From Coptis chinensis (lineage: Eukaryota > Streptophyta > Magnoliopsida > Ranunculales > Ranunculaceae), in the NCBI GenBank assembly GCA_015680905.1, contig CM027378.1:56135501-56199500 (forward strand): a stretch of DNA of 64,000 nucleotides, given 5' to 3'. This document shows, piece after piece, positions 20,408 through 32,089 of the stretch; positions within the stretch are counted from its first letter, which is position 1, and every line of letters starts with the position of its first letter. The notes under the pieces were generated by a model that worked only from the letters and a program-made list of their open reading frames with translations, had not been told where the DNA came from and did no database searches. Position numbers and translations under genes: made by a program.

Positions 20408-22423
20408 ATAGGATTGTCAGAAAGCTTGGTGAAGGCAAGTTACATCTCTTCTTTCTTCTTTGTATTTTAATGCATATACTTTCTACTTTTCTCATTTTCT
20501 TTTTTCCTCCGACTGCTCTAATCCTGCTATTGGACAATTTTAATTAATAATTTAGGTGAAACACTTTTTTGTTTTTGTTTTTTTCAGGTGCTTCGTCCAA
20601 GGTTTTAGAATGCTGGGACATGCTGAAGTTGGAATATGTTGCTATCAAGATTTTTACTAATCTTGAAGACTCAGCTGATTACGGAAGGGACGAAATTCAA
20701 CTTCTTCAATATTTGGGAAATCTATATAGAACTGGATCGTGGTGAGTTTTATCTTTGTGCACTGCCTTCGTTTCCTTTTATGTGATTACTGGTTTATTCA
20801 CTATTCAGTATTCACTATACTGGGTTATTGTCCTTTTACAGTTGCGTACAAATGCGAAACTCTTTTGAGCACTCCAACCATCTCTTCATTGTAAGTGAAT
20901 GTTTTGTGTTTTTTGATAGATTGATTTAGTATCCTTTGAAGACGTATCTTTAAGTGGTTTTTAATGATTCGAACAGGTGTTTGAGAGGCTTGGACCTTCT
21001 TTGAACTCTTCTTTCCTATGGGAAACGAAAGCTATAACTGTTTACATGTGTGCAAGGTGAGAGCTTTGCAGACAAGTGTTGGAGTGTGTTTCCTGTGCGT
21101 AATAATTCATCACATTTTCTTTTTTTTTTTCATGCCATTATTGTTTCAATAAATTCCCGAATGTAACTTGAGTTTGTTATTGTGGTCTCCTTACATGGTT
21201 TGTGTTGATGGTTTCAGTTTGTCATAATAATCTTGTTGTACATGCCGATCTGAAGCCCGGAAACATTCTTTTTGCTTCACCACATATTATAGAAACGCTA
21301 ATGTGTATGGTATGTTCTGTATGAGGGCATACTACTTTCTCCTTGTCTATTTCTGGTTTTCTTTTCCTCCTTTTTTGTGTATTTTTTCTGATTTGATTCT
21401 TTTTTGCTTCTTTCTAAATGTTGACGGATTTCCCTATGTCATGGAAGGTTTTGGTTGAGTTAGAGGATTTGCCCAAATCAAAGGTCATTAAACTGATAGA
21501 TTTTGGCTGCTCAATTCTTAACTCTTCCAATGTGCTGTATGAATACGATTGTGGTACCGATCCCTTTTGGGCACCTGAGTGTTTGTTTGGTATGTCGTGA
21601 TATATGTTATCATTTTAAGTGATTTGCACACCAGGTTATTGACTTGTAGTACTGAAGCAATGTGGTTTTGGTAACAGGTCTTGAATGGAGTTTTCCATGC
21701 GATATGTGGAGTGTCGGCTGTATACTGTTCGAGATTCTCTCTGTAAAATTTCTCCTCGTGCTCCTGGTTCTTTACCATTTTTAGGAATTTAGAATGTTGG
21801 ATTGATTTGTTTAAATTATTTTATTTCTTTTTGTCTTCGTCTATTGGTAGGGGGGCAGCTTTTTCCAGGCAGAGATTTCTTTTTCTACCTGGCCGTGATG
21901 CAGAGACTTTTAGGCCCTATACCCGAGTACATGCTGGATAATTATGTCCTTGTCACGTATGTATTTTCTTTAGTCACTTTTGCAAGGTTTTCTTTACTAG
22001 TTTCTCTCCCATTTTGTGTAGCTATCATTTCGAGATTTGTTTTTGTATTGAAGTCTTTTGTCCGTATGTTTAATTTAGTGGGATGAAAGACTTCAAACAG
22101 ACTTTAGCACACTGGGCAGAGGAAGCTCCGAGGGACATGGTAGAACGTGTTGAGCGTTTTTCTCCACTCAGTGTATGTAGTTTTTCTTTGTTTTATGGTT
22201 CAACTTTGCCATTTTATGCATTTTCAGGCTATAGTCTGATTGCACTTTTATGTTTTATTATCTTCCGCAAGATCTTGTAGTGGAAAGTGCCAATGATCCC
22301 GTACGTAATGATTATTTAATGCTTTTGCAAGGCCTCCTCAAATACGAACCATCTGAGAGGCTGACAGCTCAAGAAGCTCTTGCACACCCATTCTTTACAA
22401 TGGATTGGGACACTGAAGTTTAA
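20408..22423 (+). pseudogene. LAMMER/CLK (AFC-type) protein kinase, multi-exon, broken
   Basis: Nine exon-like blocks read as a plant AFC-type dual-specificity kinase, a family that phosphorylates SR splicing factors in the nucleus. Exons: 20408-20434 (RKLGEG), 20588-20741 (VLECWD; YVAIKIF with the ATP-binding Lys), 20842-20890 (CVQMRNSFEH), 20977-21094 (VFERLGPSL; CRQVLECVS), 21218-21309 (catalytic HADLKPGNILF; family usually HTDLKPENIL), about 21449-21589 (LIDFGCS; FWAPECLFG), 21678-21742 (GLEWSFPCDMWSVGCI), 21851-21956, 22079-22172, and about 22272-22423 (LLQGLLKYEPSERLTAQEAL, then TAA). Exon 4 has an in-frame TGA at 21058-21060 where relatives have Arg. Exons 7 and 8 join out of phase by one base. 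The first intron uses GC-AG (GAAG|GCAAGT). N-terminal exons are missing; a Tat element ends 214 bp upstream. Probably a pseudogene. Confidence 0.82.
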
Positions 22424-22720
22424 TTTTGGAAGGGAAATCAAATGATGAATCATGTAGGGCGTTATACTTGTTTGGTGCTTTTACTTTGACTGTATTAAAC
22501 TTCCTTTATCCCCTTTTAATGTTTTTCCTTTTCCAACAAGTTGGACATGGCACCATGCACCATGCATGACACAACGTTGTTGTTCTTTTGCCTGGGTCTG
22601 GACTTTTGTGAATGGTTCCGTAGTACTATGTAACTATTGCAGTATTAATAATCCCAATTGCATAAAACTCTAAATAGCATAGGAAAACTGCAGTACTAAA
22701 ATGTACAACAGTAATCTATC
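22424..22720. other. Spacer, 3' flank of kinase pseudogene
   Basis: No gene seen. Contains a short repeat GCACCATGCACCATGCATGA near 22549-22570. Confidence 0.4.
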
Positions 22721-22733
22721 AAGTAATTCTGAA

Positions 22734-23167
22734 ATGCGAGGAAGGAGAGAGCGGGGGCTCAAATGCGCCATCCAATGGGCATAAATCCTAGGCTTCAAGA
22801 GAATAATACTAGAAATTGATTGCAAGACAGTAGTTGATTTTTGGGATATACTAGCTGCTAACATCGGGAGGACAGCCCGTACTATTATCGTAGATGTACA
22901 AAAATTTACATCCTCTTTTGATTCCTCACTTGTAACCCATGTTGATAGATCTTGTAATAAGGTTGCACACATGTTAGCAACCAGGGCTATTCATCTCCAG
23001 GACTGTGTGTTTGGGAGTTGGAATCACCCATTTGGTTACAAAGGCTTTTGCAGGAATGCAGGATGATCTAAGGTAATGTAATTATTAGGTGGTGGCTGTA
23101 GCACCATAGATGCATATCTATATATATATATATATATATATCTAGTGTGTTTACCAAAAAAATAAAA
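22734..23167 (+). mobile_element. 5'-truncated LINE with RNase H remnant and 13-bp target duplication
   Basis: The insert is flanked by AAGTAATTCTGAA at 22721-22733 and 23168-23180. It encodes the end of an RNase H-like domain (RVT_3 type) common at the C-terminus of plant L1-like retrotransposons: LGFKRIILEIDCKTVVDFW, then SCNKVAHMLATRA, ending in TGA near 23064. The 3' tail has a TA microsatellite and TGTTTACCAAAAAAATAAAAAA, typical of a LINE 3' end. An in-frame TAA near 22780 shows decay. Only the last 434 bp were inserted, as expected for truncated target-primed reverse transcription. Confidence 0.88.
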
Positions 23168-23180
23168 AAGTAATTCTGAA

Positions 23181-25980
23181 TGGCATATATAACGCCAGGT
23201 GAACTCCTACTCACATATTTTAACATAGAGAGCGAATTTGTGGACAGAACAGCAATTTCTCATTAGTCCAAACACTTTGTGGGCCAAATAAACAGATTTT
23301 TTGAGCAGCTAAACAGTTTTTTAGGGCATCCTCTCCACCAATCAGCACATGAGGTCCTGTGGACAGCTAATAGTTGTATGTCCACAAAATTATTCTGTTT
23401 TAACATAACCCCACTCAAAAAGGAGGAAAAACAAAATCCACACATAATCCTACTCAAACAAACTATTTATTAGTGGTCTCCATCTCTCTATATATACTAG
23501 CTAGTATGATGTGGGTGTGTGTTGTATATATTACACGTTTGTATATAATAATAATAATAATTCTTAGATATATATTATAGATATACCCTCTCGGTTCTAT
23601 TTTTCGTGGCTTCACAGAGTCTCCAATATTTTCACAACACTCAAAATCTAATTACGGAAATTTATGAGAAATCTTACTAGCCTAGACAAAAGTTAGTAGT
23701 CTCAAACTAAAGCAGTAAAAGCTAAACCCAACATCTTCATTCTACGAGTAAAACTCTTATACTCCATTCTCTAAATAAATTAAACTATTTATGGTCGATT
23801 CCTATTACCAAGTTCTCTTAAACCTCACCAGGAGGAGTCAATATACTTCCATCATTATGATTCTTATTACCAAATTCACTTAAACCTCAATATACTTCAA
23901 TCATTATTCAATACTGATCCAAAATATATATAGGGGAGGGATCCGTTTACCATGGTTTTTTATACTTTCCAAAAAACAGAAAAAATAAATGTAAACAAGA
24001 TTTAGCAAGTTTGGTTAAGATATATACAAAACTTATTCCTGTCTTTGTGTCTTCGTAAGTCGTAACCATCTAAGATTAGTCAAGCTATTCACATGAACTT
24101 TCGATAAGAGAAACACATCTACCAAAGGTTTGAAATAAATCTCTGTTTAGTTTTAATTCAGAAACCGTGATTCTTCATATACTTTCCTTATGTTGTGTGT
24201 AGTGCTTAAATTATGAGTAAGTACTCCGTGTCTAATCACGCTTCTTTGTCAAATAGCTCAAATTGATCATTGAGATTAAGGTGCTTTCATAGTCTATAGC
24301 AGAAAGCATTTCCTTGTAGCATTAGATCTATCACAAATGTCTCAAAGTGCGATTATCAAATTGTTGGAAAGATAGTACAACGAAGTCCCATGAAAAGTGG
24401 GTACAATTTTGCTTTTCTTTTTTGTCCTTTTTCAATATTTTCATTTTACCTTTTCTTAAAGATTTTTTTTTTTTGGTAAACTATTTTCTTAAAGAATTGA
24501 AAACTTCATTAACTAAGTGAGGAATGATACAACAGAAAGTCTAAGGCATATACATGGTAAATTACAGATCCTAATTGGAGTTAATGTTCTATGGTTCTAT
24601 CATTTCCACTTAATAGATAAGGGCGCATGTATCGAATACCTCCTCAAGAGAAAGAATATGACTTTCTAGCTAGCAACAAATGTTTTTTCCACTTTTTTCA
24701 TCTTTTCTATAATCTAGAATTAACATTCTTGATTAAATATTATAAAGGATGTTTGTTTACCGTGCTATCGCTATGAGTATGACATAAGCACAAATTAGAA
24801 GGTTTACCTTTAGGCTTATTTAGTAGTTTCTTATATATAATCACATAAGAAAAACCCAATCACGTATCCGTAAGAACTTGCTACAAGTTTCATTCATCAT
24901 ACTCGACAATTGTTCTTGAAACTTAAGCACATCAAATAACTTCAAGCAACCATAATTGTGTATTTCAAAGCTAACACCAACATAACATATATATGGATTT
25001 ATTAATGTGAGTTCTTATATGATTCCCTGCATCCTATTACAATTTTTTTCCCTTTGTTCATTGGTTATCTTTAGTTGATTTTTGCTTAAATTAAAGTTGA
25101 CAAATTGGTATCGTATGGAGCAAACGTTGTTGGACTCTGCTTTAATGTTCAGAAGGTATTAACTTATACTTGCTAATTCAAGTTTATTCTATCTATGTCG
25201 AGGGGGTGCTAGAAAGCAAAAAGTTTGATACGGAGAATTGATAGTGAAGGGAGCAACGAGTAAAATAACGATGGGAACTCATATTAAGTATATTTGTACC
25301 TAATACCTTAATGAAGAGGAGATCGGCCAACGAAGAAATCGACAATGTGGGTATGATTTGATCCACTGGTTGTAATATTTGCAACTTTTTTGTATATGCG
25401 GTTCTAGAACCTCCTTTGTAAAATTGTAGGTACTGCGTGAATTTTTTTGGTGATTAGTGATTTTCCATATGGTGTGGAACTATGGATCGACTTTATTCAT
25501 GTTATAGAGTTTTTAAAGTTGCTTTGGACATAATATATTTGTATCCTTAAATAAAAAGTTAGTGCCTAAGGCATACATGTCTCTTGCGTGTAATCTAACA
25601 GAGGTGTTGTTAGAAATTAAAATAGGTGGTGTTAAAAATTATTTTTCAAAGGCTCAAATATACTACAAATTCAATTGCTTAATTTGGACTTAAAAATATG
25701 TCGCTCAGAGAATTAAACACTAATAGATTGAACAATGTTTTTTCATATTTCTCAACAATGGTTGATTATCTAATCTTTTGACACATTGTTCAAGGTAATG
25801 TTTTCTACTCATTATAAAATCTATATATAATGAGGTTCCTTTTGGGAACAAGGATTTAGAAAAGGAACTAAGGTTAGTATACACTGGGGGCTGGCGCTGA
25901 GCTTAAAGGTGTTCCATTTCTAGGGTAACCAATATGTTAACTCTGTGGTGGTTCACTATATACAATGAGTTTTAATTTGT
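23181..25980. other. Intergenic, AT-rich, no gene seen
   Basis: Simple repeats only: an AAT run near 23547-23562 and poly-T near 24463-24475. Short open stretches on either strand show no recognisable protein. Confidence 0.5.
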
Positions 25981-28570
25981 GATGTAAATGCATTGAACTA
26001 ACATCAAAGAATAATTAACGGAAAATCAGAAATTGGACGCAATGACATAAAACTAACCTGAAAGAATAATTAACGATAAATCAAAAATTATATGCAAATT
26101 AACTAACCTCAAAGAATAATTAACGATAAATACAAAAGCGGATGAAATTGGCGTTGAACTAACCTCATATAATAATTAATAGAAAATCAAAAACTAGATA
26201 CAAATGCATTGAACTAACCTCAAAGAATAATTAATGGGACATAAGAAATTAGAAGCAACTGAGTTGAACTAACTTCAAATAATAATTAACGGAAAATTAG
26301 AAACTAGATAAAACTGCATCAAACGAATATTTAAGAAAAATTAACGGGAAATCGGAAAAAAAAATATGAAAATGCACCGAACATCAAAGTAACCTCAAAG
26401 AATAATTAATAAGAAATCGAAAATTGGATGCAAATGAAATGAACTACCCTCAAAGAATAATTAACGAGAAATCAGAAACATGATGCAATTATATCGAACT
26501 AACATCAATGAATAATTCATGCGAAATCAAAAACTGGATTGAAATACATCAAACTAACCTCATAGAATAAATAACGGAAAATCAGAAACTGGATACAAAT
26601 GCATTGACCTAACCTTAAAGAATATTCAACAGGAAATCAGAAACTAGGTGCAACTGCATTGAACTAACCCGAAGAATAACGGAAAATCTAAAACTGGATA
26701 ACCGTTAATCGGAAACTGGATGCATTTTACGAAAAATCGAAAAATGGATGCAAATGCATTAAACTATTCTCAAAGAGTAATTAACAAAAAATCATAAACT
26801 GGGAGCAACTGCATTGAACTAATCTCGAAGAATAATTAACAGAAAATCGAAAAGTGGATGAAACTTCATTGAACCAAACTCATTGAATAATTAATGGGAA
26901 ATCAAAAACTTGATGCAAATGCATTAAACTAATCTCAAATAATAATTAATCATAAATCAGAAACAGGAAGCAACTGCATTGAATTGAGCTCACTTAAAAG
27001 AATAATTAATAGGAAATCAGAAACTAGATGCAAATGCATCGAACTTAACTTATAGAATAATTATTGTGAAATCAGAAATTGGATGCAAATACATTGAACT
27101 AGCCTCAAATAATAATATTTAACTGGAAACCGAAAACTGGTTTCAAATGCATTGAGCTAACCTCAAAAAATAATTAACATGAAATCAGAAACTGGATGCA
27201 ACTGTATTAAACAAACCACAAAAAATAATTAAAGACAAATCGGAAACAGGATGCAACTGCATTGAACTCACTACAAAGAATAATTAGCAGGGAAATAAGA
27301 AATTTGATGCAATTGTATTAAACAAACCTAAAAAAATAATTAACGGCAAATCGAAAACAGGATGGAACTGAATTGAACTCACTACAAAGAATAATTAACG
27401 AGAAATTAGAAAGTGGATGGATGCAAATGCATTGAACTAAACTTATAGAATAATTATTTAACGAAAATCGGAAACTGGATGCAACTGTATTAAACAAACT
27501 TCAAAAAATAATTAACGGAAAATCGAAAACATGATGAAAATGCATTGAACTAACCTTAAATTATAATAAACGGGAAATCAGAAACTTGATGCAACTGCAT
27601 CAAACTAACGAAAAATCATAAACTAGATGCAATTGCGTCGAATTAACCTCAAAGAATATTTAACGGTAAATCGAAAATTAGAAGCAAGTGCATCAAATAC
27701 ATTGAACTAACCTAAAAAAAACAGAATAATTTAACGGGAAATAAAAAATTGGGTGCAAATGCATTGAACTGACCTCGAAGAACAAGTAACAAAATATCAA
27801 AAACTAGATGTAATTGCATTGAACTACCCTAAAATAATAATAAACAATGGGAAATCGGAAACTGGACGCAACTACATAGAACTAACCTCAAAAAATAGTT
27901 AATGGGAAATCAGAAATTGTATGCAAATGCATTAAACTAACTTCAAAGAATATTTAACGGGAAATCAGAAACTGAAAGCAAATGTATCCAACTAACTAAC
28001 CCCAAAAAATAACTAACGGTAAATCAAAAACTGCATGCAAATACATTGAACTAATCTCAAATAGAATAATTTAATGGGAAATCAAAAATTGGGTGCAAAT
28101 GCATTGTACTGACCTCGAAGAACAAGTAACAAAATATCGAAAACTGGATGCAAATACATTGAACTACCCTCAAATAATAATAAACAATGGAAAATCGAAA
28201 ACTAGACGCAACTATATAGAACTAACCTCAAATAATATTTAACAGGAAATCGAAAATTGGAAGCAAATGTATCCAACTAACTAACCTAAAAAAATAGCTA
28301 ACGGGAAATCAAAAACTGCATGCAAATGCATTGAACTAACCTTAGAGAATAATTAATGGAAAATTGAAAACTGGATGCAACTGTATTGAACTCATCTCAA
28401 ATAATAATCAATGAGAAATCAGAAAGTGGATATAACTCCATTGAACTAACCTCAAAGAATAATTAACGGAAAATAGGAAACTGGATGTAAATGCATTGAA
28501 CTAACATCAAATAATAATTAACGGGAAATCAGAAACTAGATGCAAATACATTGAACTAACATCAAAACGT
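25981..28570. repeat. Minisatellite, ~55-bp unit, about 47 degenerate copies
   Basis: About 2.6 kb of head-to-tail copies. Each has the blocks TGCATTGAACTAACCTCAAA, GAATAATTAACGGGAAATCA and GAAACTGGATGCAAA. Copies differ by substitutions and short indels, and a few are partial or merged, so the array is old. Larger repeated segments occur: the stretch around GGGTGCAAATGCATTG with CCTCGAAGAACAAGTAAC appears near 27750 and again near 28090, showing higher-order duplication. No long reading frame. Flanks 25800-25980 and 28571-28950 are single-copy in the window. Confidence 0.95.
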
Positions 28571-28954
28571 AGTTGCATTATATGTAGTGGAAATGTCTCG
28601 ACAAGTGTAGTTTTGCAAATGATGTTTATCGTATCTCTTTTTGTATGATTGGGAATGTTATTCAAGTAACGTAGCTTCAATATGATCTTTGCCTCATTGG
28701 GCATTATCGCAAATTAAAACTTCAATCAAACTTCCATTATTAAGCAACAAAAAGAAGTTGAAATGTATTATCAAGAGTGTATTATTTCTTTTTATAGAGA
28801 GTGAGATTTTCACGTTGCAAGAAATTTGGATGACTAATCAATATAATATCCACATCTCAGAGTTCTGCATAGTTGCTAATAATTTTATAAATCATTTAAT
28901 GTAGCATCACTCACCCGTTCGTAGGACAGGTTCAGAAGCTAGTAGTAATAATAA
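28571..28954. other. Spacer, nothing recognised
   Basis: Short open stretches on both strands but no recognisable motif. Confidence 0.4.
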
Positions 28955-28983
28955 CTAGCCAATTAGCCCGCCTGCAGCCGGGC
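28955..28983 (-). other. Candidate Helitron 3' terminus (minus strand)
   Basis: On the minus strand a hairpin with 5-bp stem GCCCG/CGGGC (28966-28970, 28979-28983) is followed 7 bases later by CTAG (28955-28958) and then T. This fits a Helitron 3' end whose body would extend to higher coordinates. A matching 5' end (A before TCTATAATATTG) may be at 35819, but that is weak. Confidence 0.5.
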
Positions 28984-29339
28984 CTGTTACATTGATAGTT
29001 CAGTTTTTACTTTTATCAAACTATTAACAACTACAATACAGGCAGTACCCAACATTACCTGCCATTAGTTGCATTATCTACCATTGGCAGAGTATTGACT
29101 GACCTTCCTCCATTGAAATATAATTAATGCATGAGTTGTATAAAAAAGATCCCTCTTATTGGTAAGTCACCTTCAAAGTTATTGAATGATAGATTTAAAC
29201 TTTCGGAGCACCAAGGTTTTCAAGAAGTTTAGAATTTTTCGACAAAGTTATTTCGTGAAAGATCGATATCTTCAATACCTTTCAAACCGCCAAAAAAAAG
29301 AGGGGGCGACTCCTTGAATGAAAATATGAAATTACCTTG

Positions 29340-30360
29340 TAAATAAATATTAGAAAACAAAAATGAAATTCGGTAACTCAACTATGCCTTTGGTGTTCAT
29401 TATCACCAAGATAACCACGAAAGCATCGCGAATGGGCATTTTACAATACAGATTAGGCAACATTACCCCTATGGTCTTTCCAATGAAACAACTTAAGATG
29501 ACAACTTGAACAACCCACACATTCCCATCAAGGGTAAAAAATCTGTCGTCAATCCACATAGAGTGTAAAAGATTGGCATGAACAAACACCGAAATAAAGC
29601 GGTCGAACTTCTCTTCTAATGCGGATCCTAAAGGTGGTCCATATGGTATAGCCAAACCGAATATAAATGGTGCCATTACATAACCTTGCCCAAGTGATCC
29701 GACCGACAAATGTAAACGCTTAGCAACAACATAATAAAACTACATAGGTAAATTTCCGATTTGGTTTTCCTTCCGAGTCTTTTTGATGACCCATAATGTT
29801 GGCCGCCGGACAAAAACACGATAATGGCTAGCAAGAAACCGGTGATGTTATGGATCCTAAGGTATTTGCAAATGCTTTTTCGCCTTTGAGCATGAAACTA
29901 ATCTTAAAAATTACAATAGAAACCCGAACGGATATCGGATATTAAAGATGAAGGGAGGCTAGGCGACCAAGCTTGAATTGAGAATCTTGAGGTCACCGAG
30001 GAAGCAAGTAATAACAGGGGAAGGTAGACATAGACTCGTACCAACTACAATGCTAAGCACTCTTGATAACGTTAGTGTCAACATTCACACAGATTCTTAG
30101 GACAATAGCTGCTAAAACACCAAATGTAAAAGGAATTATGTATCCTAAGATACCTATTGCTATGGCTCTCCTTCCAGATTGCAAAATAATGTTATGATCC
30201 ATTTTACTCCAATAAGAAATTGGAAAATTGTGAAGCCAAACAATCCAAAAGTTTCAAGTACAACTTTTCCTCCTGTCTTGGAATACTATTCTCGTGAACT
30301 CCTTTACTCGACCGAGGAATGAAGGACCGAAGCATCGACCACCCCGAAAACATCAACGAA
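29340..30360 (-). pseudogene. CHX-type cation/H+ antiporter, fragmentary
   Basis: On the minus strand, pieces in several frames match plant CHX proteins (CPA2 family; K+/Na+-H+ exchange in endomembranes). From 30260 downward: ETFGLFGFTIFQFLIGVKMD, RRAIAIGILGYIIPFTFGVL and CFLGDLKILNSSLGRLA (family CFLTDLKILNSELGRLA). Then, in 29709-29350, LGLAIPYGPPLGSALEEKFD is recognisable apart from a Phe at the start, followed by MPIRDAFVVILVIMNTKGIV (family RDA...IMN-KGIVEL). Many stops and frameshifts separate the blocks, and the C-terminal cytoplasmic half is absent. Non-functional. Related fragments of other genes lie to its right. Confidence 0.85.
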
Positions 30361-31493
30361 ATAATAATGTCAAGTGCACGCACATCGTAGACTTAAGTAT
30401 ACTTTCCTTTTGTTTTCATAGTGACGCAAGAGTATAAATGTGCGTGTTTTACTATTTGGCCTCTATATGCCTTTTGACTCGATTGGATTTGCTTATTTAC
30501 GTTTACGACTCTCACGGTGAGATTGTTAAAGATCTCTACCATTGGAGCTAACATTGATATTTACTATCATCCATGTTTTAGTTTCCCAAAATGATCATAT
30601 GTATTCTCTCCTTTTTGTAATTCAAAACTATCCTTTTAACTATTTTATCAGGACAGGATAGAACTGCAATACTCAAATATGTTAATCAAGTCATTTTAAG
30701 GGCCTCCACATCGTGCGCCTAGATTACTCTGAATTATAACATTAGCAGCTTTGATGAACCTAAGGTTAAGGTATCAAAAGAATTTGTTCCTTATCTTGCA
30801 AGCAATATGAGTCGGCCATGTCTATGTCCAGGCCAGGCAGTTGAAAATAATATAGTTTAAAATGGACAAACATAAATAGTTGAACTGGTTTCCTTACAGT
30901 CCATGATTCTACTTTTAGAATGTTTACCCAGTTATGGCAATCAGCGTTCTGGAGAATCCATAAATTATAATACAAATCCAATGTTTACTGATCAGGAACA
31001 AATCCTTATACCTGCAGTTACGGTGACTGGATCCACATTTTCAATGAGACTACGACCAATTCAACAACGAAGAGGCTTAAAGATATGTAGGAAAATAAGA
31101 ACTAATTAAGAAGACTCGCAAGAAACTGTTTCGCATTTTGTGCTACCTCTGCTTCTAGTACTGCTTCCAACATGATATCTGATCCTTTTGCATCATCTAT
31201 CATTACATAAAGCCATGAAATCTTGTAACATATTGAAACTAAGAAATGTAAAGAAGCAAAAGCATCAAATGAACAAACATGTAATATCCAAGTTTAAAAT
31301 TTAAAAAAGTAAGTATAAAGGAACCGACGGTCGGAGGGTCATGGATGCAAGAAAGTCGACTCAATGCACACGTGAAGAAGATGACGGATATGTCATATAT
31401 TTTATGGATATGCATACTTAACTTAATAATAGTTAGTAATAGCCTAATAAGTAAAACATTTCATTCACACAATAAAAAAAAAAAAAAACTTAC
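30361..31493. other. Spacer, no gene recognised
   Basis: AT-rich. Plus-strand openness at 30903-31109 has no recognisable motif. An A-run lies at 31473-31488. Confidence 0.4.
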
Positions 31494-31615
31494 GGTGTCC
31501 CCAATAGCTTAAGAAGAGTCATTTGAAAAGGATCAAAAGCAAGAATTGATGCAGTGGATGGGATACCATAGTGAATTTCAACACGTGGATTTAAATCCTT
31601 TAATGTCACATTTTG
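31494..31615 (-). pseudogene. Isolated exon of a tomosyn/LLGL-like WD40 protein
   Basis: A 122-bp exon with an intact acceptor (CTCTACAG before 31615) and donor (GTAAGT after 31494) encodes LKDLNPRVEIHYGIPSTASI followed by LAFDPFQ. The HYGIPSTAS-x-LA-x-DP-x-Q block is conserved near the N-terminus of plant lethal-giant-larvae/tomosyn-type WD40 proteins, which act in SNARE-dependent secretion. The rest of the gene is not found nearby. The usual RLLAIGT is replaced by MTLLKLLGT. Probably a captured or duplicated fragment. Confidence 0.75.
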
Positions 31616-31894
31616 CTGTAGAGAAAAGGTTGTTTTTATTTTGAATGTCGAATTAAGAACTTAACCCACAATTTGATATCAAGTAGGCAGTAACATGACA
31701 AAAGCAATTTATATTTCCAAATATCAAAACATCTATGAGCTCATTGTCAAGGGACACGTTAGACCAAATTTCAAATTAAATCCTTAAAAGGTGAATAGAA
31801 CAGCTTATGTTCACTGCACTTGAGAAAAAAATATCATAGTTAACAATTAAGAATTTAAGATAATATTGTGAACCGCTTAGAACTTAGGGGTTAC

Positions 31895-32062
31895 CTTGAC
31901 TTCCTTCAGCCACAGGCTCTTTAAGTCCGGACTACTAAGGATGGTTGACACAATAAGAGCACCATGGACAGCGGGTTGTTGTACATAGGCACGGCAAGCT
32001 GTTGCAATTGACTCTTCACAAAGAACCGCTTGTTTTTCATCTTCACAAAGGACAACGCAAAA
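31895..32062 (-). pseudogene. Aspartate aminotransferase exon, frameshifted
   Basis: Minus-strand sequence encodes VLCEDEKQAV and, after a gap, VHGALIVSTILSSPDLKSLW and LKEVK, then a donor (AAG|GTAACC). These match the C-terminal region of plant aspartate aminotransferase (PLP enzyme interconverting aspartate and oxaloacetate with 2-oxoglutarate and glutamate). Between the two blocks the family reading (KSQLQQLA, PMYNNP) is present but one base out of frame, so at least two indels flank it. Neighbouring exons are absent. Confidence 0.8.
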
Positions 32063-32089
32063 TAAAAGGAGCTCATTATTAGAAAGCAT

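Noticed and set aside
23100-23143. TA microsatellite as an independent repeat
   Set aside because: It lies inside the 3' tail of the LINE and is described there.
25981-28570. Repeat array considered as CRISPR-like or as a coding repeat
   Set aside because: Whole unit repeats including the part that would be a spacer, and there is no open frame. It is a minisatellite.
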